NCBI GenBank assembly: GCA_039028895.1
Contig: JBCCHF010000020.1
Coordinates: 1-64,000 of the forward strand
Direction of reading: 5' to 3'
Length of the DNA stretch: 64,000 nucleotides
Source of the DNA: JAHDCJ01 sp039028895
GTDB taxonomy: Bacteria; Bacteroidota; Bacteroidia; Chitinophagales; Saprospiraceae
In this document: in pieces, positions 43,731-50,755 of the stretch
Layout of the letters: every line of letters begins with the position of its first letter
Position numbering within the stretch: the first letter of the stretch is position 1
The notes under the pieces: generated by a model
Database searches by the model: none
What the model was told of the DNA's origin: nothing
The model's input: the letters and a program-made list of their open reading frames with translations, nothing else
Position numbers and translations under genes: made by a program

Positions 43731-43968
43731 GATGTATTAATTTTTGAAAGTCGCAAAAACAAGTTGCGAAATTAAGTAAAATGCAGGAATTAACCGCTTG
43801 AAAAACGGTACATAATTCAGACTGGATATGAAGCAATAAGGAAGGATACCTGGTCTTTAAACCAGGCCGTCTAGGGCGAGCAAAAATGCTTTTATGGTAT
43901 GAAATGCTTTCATAAAACCTAAAACCCTTTTACTGTTAAATTAGTTCCTCTTGGATCAGAAATATTTT

Positions 43969-44012
43969 GTTTCAAATTTGTAAGAAAAAACAGAAAATTT
44001 CAAATTTGAAAC
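43969..44012. promoter_or_regulatory. 12-bp perfect inverted repeat, candidate operator
   Basis: GTTTCAAATTTG (43969-43980) and CAAATTTGAAAC (44001-44012) are exact reverse complements, 20 bases apart. The second arm is itself part of the 14-bp palindrome TTTCAAATTTGAAA (43998-44011), and a third related half (TTTTTGAAAC) follows at 44016-44025. The group ends 16 bases before the -33 element of the glucosaminidase promoter. Confidence 0.55.
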
Positions 44013-44041
44013 AAATTTTTGAAACAATTTGAGAATTTTAC

Positions 44042-44072
44042 TTGTGAATTAAAACTTTTTGTTTTATGTTTG
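44042..44072 (+). promoter_or_regulatory. Promoter TTG-N20-TATGTTTG for the glucosaminidase gene
   Basis: TTG (44042-44044) and TATGTTTG (44065-44072) separated by 20 bases match the Bacteroidota -33/-7 consensus; the ATG is 31 bases downstream. Confidence 0.6.
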
Positions 44073-44103
44073 TTGCAACAGCTTGTTCAACAAATTTTAA
44101 ATC

Positions 44104-44868
44104 ATGAAAAACAATAAACTTATCCTCAGCAGTAAGGGTATCTGGATCGACTTCACAAAAATCCAGGAAAGCGTTCAACAAAATTGGGGTCGGATTTTTC
44201 TAATCATCTTCATTGGATTTTTATTAATGAAGAAAGACATGAGTTTTTCCATCAATCTCGGTGGTGAATCTCTGATTGGTGCAGCCAGTAACTTGTCTCA
44301 CAGTATTTCGGATATTCTTCCGGTATCAAACAACAATACACCGTCTCAAGGCGAAAGCACACCCCTGTTTCTTGACCCTGCAGAATTACACGATACCAAA
44401 AACATGAGTAAAGCACAACAGAAAAAGTTGGCTTGTCAAAACTACATCAAACGCTTTTCGGCCACGGCCGTTGGCGAGATGAATAAGTATAACATCCCGG
44501 CAAGTATCACACTTGCGCAGGGCCTCCTGGAAAGTAATTCAGGCCAAAGTCGCCTTGCCCGAGAGAACAATAATCATTTTGGTATGAAGTGCTTTTCGAA
44601 AAAGTGTGGCAAAGGGCATTGCAGCAATTTCAATGACGATCACCATAAAGACTTTTTCCGTAAGTATGGTAGTGCATGGGAGAGTTACCGCGCACATAGT
44701 CAACTGCTATCAGGAAAACGTTATCGCCACTTGAAAAATCTAGATCCAAACAACTATAAGGGATGGGCTCATGGCCTACAAAAAGCCGGCTACGCTACAG
44801 ATCAGAGGTACGCCCAGAAACTGATTAACCTTATCGAGTCACTAGAACTTCAACGTTTTGATAATTGA
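44104..44868 (+). CDS. Membrane-anchored glucosaminidase (GH73, peptidoglycan hydrolase)
   Basis: 254 aa. One N-terminal membrane anchor (about residues 28-43: RIFLIIFIGFLLM), a linker, and a C-terminal glucosaminidase domain (about 115-250) with the catalytic Glu in ITLAQGLLESNSGQS, then NNNHFGMKC and YRAHSQLLSGKRYRHL, and AGYATDQRYAQKL. It would cut the N-acetylglucosaminyl bond of peptidoglycan on the periplasmic side. Four cysteines lie in the KCFSKKCGKGHC stretch and nearby. Own promoter with an upstream inverted repeat. Confidence 0.88.
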   Translation: MKNNKLILSSKGIWIDFTKIQESVQQNWGRIFLIIFIGFLLMKKDMSFSINLGGESLIGAASNLSHSISDILPVSNNNTPSQGESTPLFLDPAELHDTKNMSKAQQKKLACQNYIKRFSATAVGEMNKYNIPASITLAQGLLESNSGQSRLARENNNHFGMKCFSKKCGKGHCSNFNDDHHKDFFRKYGSAWESYRAHSQLLSGKRYRHLKNLDPNNYKGWAHGLQKAGYATDQRYAQKLINLIESLELQRFDN

Positions 44869-44924
44869 TTGTTCCGGACGCCAACCCGGAATAAAAAACA
44901 TCCAAGATCTGTCCTTTTGTTCTG

Positions 44925-44961
44925 CCCCTGATCCGTTTTTTGGTGACGGGGTTATTTTTTT
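44925..44961 (+). terminator. Possible terminator after the glucosaminidase gene
   Basis: CCCC / GGGG (44925-44928, 44948-44951) with two inner C-G pairs across an internal loop, followed by a run of seven T. The stem is imperfect. A separate TTCCGG / CCGGAA hairpin (44872-44891) directly follows the stop codon. Confidence 0.35.
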
Positions 44962-45001
44962 CTGACACAATTAAAAGGTTTCGGATACGTTAAAAAAAAT
45001 G

Positions 45002-45009
45002 TAATTTTG
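45002..45009 (+). promoter_or_regulatory. -7 element TAATTTTG upstream of the 146-aa gene
   Basis: Perfect TAnnTTTG match 100 bases upstream of the ATG at 45110; no convincing -33 TTG. Confidence 0.35.
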
Positions 45010-45109
45010 TATCTGGTAGACAATTACAATCTACCTGAAAGGCAAAAATTTGAATTCTACATTCCTCTGATTGACAATATGTGAGGAATGCTGTCAAAAA
45101 ACTAAAAAC

Positions 45110-45550
45110 ATGAAGCGTATCTTCAGCCTGGTGATTTTGCTTGTCGTAGGATTGATCGTTTATAATCAATTCTATGGCACCGAAGAAGACAAGGAACGTG
45201 GCAAGGTTGTTGTAAAAGAATCAAAAGAAGCGTTTAAGTCGATACTAGATCTCCTGAAAGCAGAGAAAGCTAACTACGATGAAGGCAAATACGAAGACGC
45301 GATGGAAAAAATTGGCGGCCTGTTTAAAACAATAGGTGAAAAAGTGGAAACAATCGGAGAAGATTATCCCGAACGTTTCAAAGAGCTTGAAGAGAAGAAA
45401 AGCGCCATAGAAGAAAAACTAGAACAAATAGAAAGCTCAGAATCATCAGAAAGCCGTTCCAGCTCCGTTTCCGAAAAGGAAGTAGAAAGTGAACTCAAGG
45501 ACTTGCTGAAAGACCTTGAAAAGCTAACTGACGATATGAACAATCAATAA
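45110..45550 (+). CDS. Membrane-anchored coiled-coil protein, unknown function
   Basis: 146 aa from the ATG at 45110 (an upstream in-frame ATG at 45071 gives a Cys-rich, non-signal-like extension). One N-terminal membrane segment (residues 4-19, FSLVILLVVGLIVYNQF), then a highly charged Glu/Lys helical region (about 30-115) and a Ser-rich linker (SSESSESRSSSVS). Probably anchored in the inner membrane with a periplasmic coiled coil. No family recognised. Confidence 0.6.
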   Translation: MKRIFSLVILLVVGLIVYNQFYGTEEDKERGKVVVKESKEAFKSILDLLKAEKANYDEGKYEDAMEKIGGLFKTIGEKVETIGEDYPERFKELEEKKSAIEEKLEQIESSESSESRSSSVSEKEVESELKDLLKDLEKLTDDMNNQ

Positions 45551-45774
45551 AAAGGCTATGAGTCTGAACGCTCCCCAATGGGGAAATTTCTTACTCAACT
45601 CCAATCCTCCTATCCAATTTTTACAATTTATCCTCCAATGGGGGTAACGAATTGCCTTGTCAGAGGCACTTAATTATAGTATTCGGTTACAACTAATACT
45701 CCCAAACTGTTACCTGGACTTATTGCCCAGCAGTATTTCGTTATTGGTTAAACTTGAATCTATTGACTTATTTT
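45551..45774. other. 224-base gap with two CCAATGGGG copies
   Basis: The nonamer CCAATGGGG occurs twice, around 45576 and 45635; the first is inside a short palindrome TCCCCAATGGGGA. No gene or RNA was recognised. Confidence 0.4.
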
Positions 45775-46542
45775 ATGAATCGACATTTCTTACTCACATT
45801 TATGGTCCTTTGCTTTGCTAACGCGGTGATTAATGCACAAAGCGTTCATATGGACTGGTATAAAGGAGATTGGGCCACAACGCAAGGGGATGCATTGATA
45901 CCAAAACTTCAGATCAAATCTGAATCTTCAAATACACTTTTGGTTTCCCTATTTAAATCATGTCAAACTGCTGACTGCCTTTGGGGTTCGGTATCATCTA
46001 CTCCTGTTTCAGCGACAAATGCAGAACTCGACCCGGTAAAACACGCCGACATGCTAAATGGCGCTTTCTTCAAAGGCAGTGAAAAGGTATTTTTCGACCT
46101 GACCGCAGCTGGAGAAAATACCTTACTGGCAGAAATCAACATGATTACTGCGGAGGGCCCGGTAAGCTTATTGCTGGAATTTGAGCGAAAAAATACTACA
46201 CCAGCCACAGCACAAGTTAAAGGCAGTTCGATATATGGCACCCTGTCTAGTGAACAAAGCCATCATTCAAAGTATACTATTGTCTTTTTCAATCCTGAAA
46301 AAGGGGAAAATCACCTTATTAATCCCGACCATGATACTGGCAAATTCGAACTGTCAGGTTTAGAGGATGGCGCCTACTACTATTCCATTAATTTGCCGGA
46401 AGGCAGCCAGGAAAAATCCAGGATTGAATCAGACAATCAAAGCAATCCGCTGATCATTGTAAATGGAGAAGCTATTGAGTTAAACATCTCTGTAAAATCT
46501 GTCAGCATCCAAAATGGCAAAACCGAATTAACCTCAAACTAG
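45775..46542 (+). CDS. Secreted protein of unknown function
   Basis: 255 aa from the ATG at 45775, giving a clear signal peptide (MNRHFLLTFMVLCFANAVINA, cleavage near residue 22). An in-frame TTG seven codons upstream is less likely. The mature part looks beta-rich: a first domain with SWDxxKGDW-like start (HMDWYKGDW) and a last ~100 residues resembling a carboxypeptidase-regulatory-like Ig fold (FNPEKGENHLINPDHDTGKFEL, LEDGAYYYSINLPEG). No catalytic motif. Followed by the zinc-finger protein gene after 33 bases. Confidence 0.6.
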   Translation: MNRHFLLTFMVLCFANAVINAQSVHMDWYKGDWATTQGDALIPKLQIKSESSNTLLVSLFKSCQTADCLWGSVSSTPVSATNAELDPVKHADMLNGAFFKGSEKVFFDLTAAGENTLLAEINMITAEGPVSLLLEFERKNTTPATAQVKGSSIYGTLSSEQSHHSKYTIVFFNPEKGENHLINPDHDTGKFELSGLEDGAYYYSINLPEGSQEKSRIESDNQSNPLIIVNGEAIELNISVKSVSIQNGKTELTSN

Positions 46543-46545
46543 GTC

Positions 46546-46570
46546 AATTGCCTTAGGGCAATTATATTTG
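46546..46570 (+). promoter_or_regulatory. Palindrome AATTGCC-TTAG-GGCAATT abutting a -7 element TATATTTG
   Basis: Perfect 7-bp arms (46546-46552, 46557-46563); the right arm shares its last base with TATATTTG (46563-46570). The ATG of the zinc-finger protein is only 5 bases after the -7 element, which would give a leaderless or near-leaderless mRNA. Confidence 0.45.
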
Positions 46571-46575
46571 TACCT

Positions 46576-47649
46576 ATGGCGGTATACGCAGGAAGGTGGG
46601 ATTGTAACACTTGTGGTCATATTGGTAATCATGGCCCAAACAAGCATTGTATCAATTGCGGATCTCCCAGACCTAAAAATGTAAAGTTCTATTTGCCAGA
46701 TAATGCCCAGGCCTTAATTGATGAAGAAGCTATTAAAGAAGCATTAGTTGGCCCAGACTGGGTATGCAAATATTGTGAAACCCCAAATGTTGCTTACGCA
46801 AAATTTTGCAGTGAATGTGGTGCCAGTCAGAGCGGCGAATTTTTAAAAGAGAAAACCTACACCAACGAAGAAGTTCCGCTTGACTCGGGCAAAGAAACTC
46901 AGGCGGACCATGTTGCACAATACAAAGAGAAACACGGCCTCACCAAAAAGGTCAAGCGATTCTTCTCATGGGCTAAAGCTACAGCATTGGCCTTGGTTAC
47001 GGCTATTGTGGCATGGCTATCTTCATTTTCATCAACGGTTAATGTAGAAATTGTTGCCCTCAATTGGGAAAGGACCATTGAGATTCAAGAATATAAGCTT
47101 GTTGAAGAAGAAGACTGGCATTTACCGACTTCAGGAAAGTTAATCGAGTCATTCCGTGCCGTTCACCACTACGACAAAGTTTCCAAGGGTTTTGAGACGA
47201 AAACCAAGACCATCCAGGTACAGGTAGGTACAGAGACTTATGCATGCGGTAAAAAAGACCTTGGGAATGGTTATTTCGAAGACGTTTATTGCGATCGGCC
47301 AATTTACGAAGACCGCCAGGAAACATACCGAGAAGAAGTTTTTGAGGATGTGCCTGTATATCAAACCAAATATCGATACTCCATAAAACGATGGAAACCA
47401 GAAAGCAGTTTAACAGATAAAGGCACTTCCAAACCCGCTATTTGGCCTACCAGTCCAAAGCTCGAAAATACTGGCAGGTACCGGATTGGTGATCGAAAAG
47501 AGCGCTACTCAATTGTCATCAAAAGGAAAAACAAAACCCATACAGAGGAAGTCAATCCTAGCTTTTGGGAAAATCAGGAGGTTGGTCAAAAGGTCAAAGC
47601 TGAAATATCAACTGTCTTCAGATATTACAAGGGATTGGTAAAAGAATAA
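46576..47649 (+). CDS. Membrane protein with two N-terminal RanBP2-type zinc fingers
   Basis: 357 aa. Two Cys4 zinc modules: residues 8-28 (WDCNTC..N..CINC) and about 62-81 (WVCKYC..N..CSEC). The second fits the RanBP2/NZF pattern W-x-C-x2-C-x3-N-x6-C-x2-C exactly; the first has one extra residue before Asn. A membrane segment (about 134-152) follows a basic stretch. The remaining ~200 residues, probably across the membrane, are Tyr/Glu/Arg-rich with two cysteines (YACGKKD, VYCDRP). Function unknown. Start chosen because no other ATG precedes the first finger. Confidence 0.7.
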   Translation: MAVYAGRWDCNTCGHIGNHGPNKHCINCGSPRPKNVKFYLPDNAQALIDEEAIKEALVGPDWVCKYCETPNVAYAKFCSECGASQSGEFLKEKTYTNEEVPLDSGKETQADHVAQYKEKHGLTKKVKRFFSWAKATALALVTAIVAWLSSFSSTVNVEIVALNWERTIEIQEYKLVEEEDWHLPTSGKLIESFRAVHHYDKVSKGFETKTKTIQVQVGTETYACGKKDLGNGYFEDVYCDRPIYEDRQETYREEVFEDVPVYQTKYRYSIKRWKPESSLTDKGTSKPAIWPTSPKLENTGRYRIGDRKERYSIVIKRKNKTHTEEVNPSFWENQEVGQKVKAEISTVFRYYKGLVKE

Positions 47650-47671
47650 CCGCAATCCAAAATTCATTTGC

Positions 47672-48913
47672 TTAAAGTATAGAGCCTGAAAACAGGCAAA
47701 CTCTTCGGTCTGGGTTGTTAATCCGGTTATCAGAAGGATCGACTCCGGGGGGGAGCTCCTCACCTTTGCCTTCGGTAGTGATATCCCATTCAATATAAGG
47801 AAATTCTACCTGGAGAATTTTGAACTCCGCATCAAATAAATCGCTGATACTTTTGGCTCTTCGATAAGATAAATTCTTGTTGAGTCGTTTGCGGGTATCG
47901 ACTGTTTGATCTCTTCTGAACGGCTGCATATCTGCATAACCACTCACATTGATGGTAATGATTATCGGGCCTTCCCCTTTGACCTTGTATCGTCTTTCAA
48001 TCTTAGGCACCACCTGGTCTCTTAACCAAAGCTGCAACCTGGTTTCTGCTCCTTCCAATAGCTTAGAACGACCAGTTTGAAAGGATTGATTAGTACTTAC
48101 CTTACCATTAAACCTGGTGGAAAATCCGTCAGGAGAAAATGCATCTTCAGGGTCTGAAATATTTTCGAAATCTCTAAGAATGGCAAGAAGGGTATTTAAT
48201 TCTTTCTCCTCGTCATCCTGCATCATATTTTTCAGTTCATTACAGAAAAGTTCGAAATACGATTCAGCATCCAACACTCTTTTCTTTTTGGCTTCTTCTT
48301 CCCTAATCCGGACAATCTCTTCGAACTCAACCAGGAAATCCTGGGCTTCGGAAACCAGTTGGTTCATTTCCCGAATAGAATCCCTTTTAATCAGTGGAAT
48401 ATTAAGCGATGTGTTGTTAGTGCTAGTTCTCGCTTTATTGAGCAAACGAGCCATCTTTTTTACCTTTTTGGAAACTTTCCGGTCTTTGAATCGCGCTGAG
48501 GTAGCATTGTTCAAGACTTTTACGGATTCGTCTGGGGCATAGTTGACAAGGCTCATGTTCCATTGTCTTATTTCCGGTATTTCATTATTCAGACCAATCA
48601 GTCTTTCCAATTTTCTTACAATAGCATTATCCGGCAGGTTATCGGTATGGTCCAGAAGCTGGTTAACGATGGCTTTTTGTGCTTGAACTTTGGCCAAATG
48701 GTTTTTGATTTCTCCGAGGTAATCTCTGTCGATATCTTCTTCCTGGTCAAGATTTAGCGACATGGCTAATTTTTGGAGATCAAGTAAGGTTTCTTCACTT
48801 CGATCCAGGGAGACATAAAGAGTTGGTAACCTGCCCTGTCCAAACAGACTGGAAGCGGACCAGAGAAGAAATCCGACAAAAAGGATGGGTCTCAGGATTA
48901 GGTTATTTTTCAT
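47672..48913 (-). CDS. Secreted/periplasmic protein with OmpA-like C-terminal domain
   Basis: 413 aa from the ATG at 48911-48913 (MKNNLILRPILFVGFLLWSAS, signal peptide); in-frame ATGs 15 and 54 bases upstream are less signal-like. The middle is helical and charged (about 60-260). The C-terminus (about 290-413) resembles an OmpA peptidoglycan-binding fold: a VSGYADMQPFR turn, RLNKNLSYRRAKSISDLF, then GKGEELPPG and NNPDRRVCL, equal to the family's G-x-(G/A)-x-x-x-P and N-R-R-(V/I) ending. Follows the 511-aa gene by 56 bases; both probably act in the periplasm. Confidence 0.7.
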   Translation of the reverse strand: MKNNLILRPILFVGFLLWSASSLFGQGRLPTLYVSLDRSEETLLDLQKLAMSLNLDQEEDIDRDYLGEIKNHLAKVQAQKAIVNQLLDHTDNLPDNAIVRKLERLIGLNNEIPEIRQWNMSLVNYAPDESVKVLNNATSARFKDRKVSKKVKKMARLLNKARTSTNNTSLNIPLIKRDSIREMNQLVSEAQDFLVEFEEIVRIREEEAKKKRVLDAESYFELFCNELKNMMQDDEEKELNTLLAILRDFENISDPEDAFSPDGFSTRFNGKVSTNQSFQTGRSKLLEGAETRLQLWLRDQVVPKIERRYKVKGEGPIIITINVSGYADMQPFRRDQTVDTRKRLNKNLSYRRAKSISDLFDAEFKILQVEFPYIEWDITTEGKGEELPPGVDPSDNRINNPDRRVCLFSGSIL

Positions 48914-48969
48914 TTTCAGGTTAGGCATTTGATTAAATAGAATGGAATTTTGCGAATGCAGGATCAATC

Positions 48970-50505
48970 CTAGTCCTCCTTGAAATATCGGCTAACAACA
49001 TTACTAAAAAGTTCAACTGTCGTTTCATATGATTCTCTGTCAGGTTCATCAGGATGGCTTTCGTAGTAATTTTCAAGATAAGAAAGCGTTCCCAAAAGCT
49101 CACGATAGAATTTTTGGTTTTCATCAACCCTGATCTCTTTCAAATTGTAATCCTTCAAATACCCGCCAAGCATTCTTGAAAGCCGGGCAATATATTCTGA
49201 ACGATAGACTTTCATACCTTCCTCAATACAAGGAATGGTTAAGGATTCTTCTTCTGCCAGCGCAGCAAGATGTTTGGCTGATTCAGGACTTTCATATTTT
49301 TCAAAAATCATAGCCAATAAATCTACTCCTTCTCTATCAAGAAATTGGCCCTGACTCTCCATCGTTTTTAAAAGAAGGTAAGCCTGTTGGAGCTCTTTCA
49401 ATTGCCTTTCGTCTTGTTCTTCAATAGCGTTAGGGGCTATTGGGAATGAAGTATCCAATTCGGTAGGTGCTTCAAAAACAGGAACTTCCTCAGGATTGTC
49501 TGCAGGTTCTTCAGTAACTAACTCAACCTCGACTACTTCCTCGTTTACCGCTTCTGTTACGCTTGTAATTTCGGCTTCAACCACCTCTTCGGCCTCTTCT
49601 ACCCTTGCAACTTCGGGTTCTGCAGTTGATCCCTCTTCAGTGGCAACCTCGGGTTCTGCAGTTGATCCCTCTTCCAAGGCAACTACAGGAGATTCGGTTT
49701 CAACAGGATCTGCAGGCGTAGTTGGATTCACTGGTTCATTTTCAACAGCCGATGATTCAGCAACATTCGGGGCATCAAGTGTAGCTGCTAACTCTTCTGG
49801 ATTAATGGTTCTAACGTATGTCAATTTTATTTTCCCAAAATCGTAATATGCCAATCCGGGAGAAAGTCGAGCATCTGTAATGGTAGCTGCGTATTCTTCG
49901 GCAGATGTATTCATGAGGAATTTGCCATCTCTTTCATCAAAAAAAGCTTTGGAGACGCGAGTATGGAAGACATTGCAACGATCAATTTCGAAATTCACAT
50001 CCGGTGCATCTTCAATCGAAATGGACTGCTCAGTTCTAATAATACTGCCATCTGCTCCGTCAATTAGCAGTCCGAACAACAGAACATCGGTGAACTCTGG
50101 TTGAGCGACTTTTTCTATTTTTTCAAGAAAAACCCAGCCCAATGATATGATCTCCTGGTTACGGACAAGATTCAGCGGATACTCTTTGGCATAATAATCA
50201 TCTCCGCTACAGACTAAAGTCAGTTGAGAAGGGTAATTAACCGGACCAGTTTCTATTTGAAAATATCCGTCAGAATCACTCATTGCAGATAAGGCCGGGA
50301 AGTTATTCAGGTAAACTCTGGCTTGCTTTACTGGTTCAAGCGTCGTTCCATCTAAAACTCGCCCTGAAATAAGGGAACCTTCCTGATCTTGTTTCTTTAT
50401 ATCAAAGATCAATGGATCATTTCCGGCATTAGCGAATGAATGGCAGAAAACAAATAACAACAAAGCCGGCAAAAGCCTGCAAACTTGGGTAAGGAGTTTA
50501 ATCAT
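48970..50505 (-). CDS. Secreted protein with carboxypeptidase-regulatory-like domain and acidic repeat linker
   Basis: 511 aa. Signal peptide (to about residue 28), a CarboxypepD_reg-like Ig fold (about 42-110: ISGRVLDGTTLEPVKQARVYLNN....SDGYFQIETG), a second beta domain, an acidic Val/Glu/Pro/Ala/Thr linker (about 245-375) containing a 12-residue unit EEGSTAEPEVAT twice, and a helical C-terminal domain (about 380-511). No TonB-receptor barrel follows, so this is a stand-alone protein. Likely an envelope protein co-transcribed with the OmpA-like gene. Confidence 0.7.
   Translation of the reverse strand: MIKLLTQVCRLLPALLLFVFCHSFANAGNDPLIFDIKKQDQEGSLISGRVLDGTTLEPVKQARVYLNNFPALSAMSDSDGYFQIETGPVNYPSQLTLVCSGDDYYAKEYPLNLVRNQEIISLGWVFLEKIEKVAQPEFTDVLLFGLLIDGADGSIIRTEQSISIEDAPDVNFEIDRCNVFHTRVSKAFFDERDGKFLMNTSAEEYAATITDARLSPGLAYYDFGKIKLTYVRTINPEELAATLDAPNVAESSAVENEPVNPTTPADPVETESPVVALEEGSTAEPEVATEEGSTAEPEVARVEEAEEVVEAEITSVTEAVNEEVVEVELVTEEPADNPEEVPVFEAPTELDTSFPIAPNAIEEQDERQLKELQQAYLLLKTMESQGQFLDREGVDLLAMIFEKYESPESAKHLAALAEEESLTIPCIEEGMKVYRSEYIARLSRMLGGYLKDYNLKEIRVDENQKFYRELLGTLSYLENYYESHPDEPDRESYETTVELFSNVVSRYFKED
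49605..49676 (-). repeat. 36-bp tandem repeat (12 aa, two copies) in the acidic linker
   Basis: Copy 1 is 49605-49640 and copy 2 is 49641-49676, nearly identical. It encodes the 12-residue unit EEGSTAEPEVA(T/R); in-frame length change would be tolerated. Confidence 0.8.
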
Positions 50506-50542
50506 CTAAGCCTCAATTGGTGATTTTTATACAAATCCAGTT

Positions 50543-50550
50543 CAAATATA
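50543..50550 (-). promoter_or_regulatory. -7 element TATATTTG for the 511-aa gene
   Basis: Perfect TAnnTTTG on the minus strand, 37 bases upstream of the ATG at 50505. Confidence 0.45.
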
Positions 50551-50755
50551 GAAAAACCGTTCATTTTTTAAAGTCAGATAGGTCAATCTATTCCTAATAA
50601 ACAATTTTAAGTATTGAATAAGAAAATCAAATATTTTCCAACTATTCTCCTTCAAAATACGTCTAAATTAAACTAGCCGAAATATGACATTTATCTCAGG
50701 ATTAATTCTGCATGATTTGTCATCTTTGTTAAGTGAACTAATAGAATCCAACTTT

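Larger units (their letters stand above)
43731..44103. other. 373-base intergenic region between leuS and the glucosaminidase gene
   Basis: No credible gene. It holds the divergent promoter regions, a small hairpin CCTGGT / ACCAGG at 43849-43866, the 12-bp inverted repeat at 43969-44012, and a -33/-7 promoter at 44042-44072. The rest is AT-rich and featureless to me. Confidence 0.6.

Noticed and set aside
49605..49676. Tandem repeat considered as a CRISPR or VNTR locus
   Set aside because: Only two in-frame 36-bp copies within a coding linker, with no spacers; it is protein low complexity.
49496..49846. 116-codon plus-strand Ser/Thr/Ala-rich frame opposite the 511-aa protein
   Set aside because: Antisense of the acidic Glu/Val/Ala linker, which automatically yields a Ser/Thr/Ala-rich frame.
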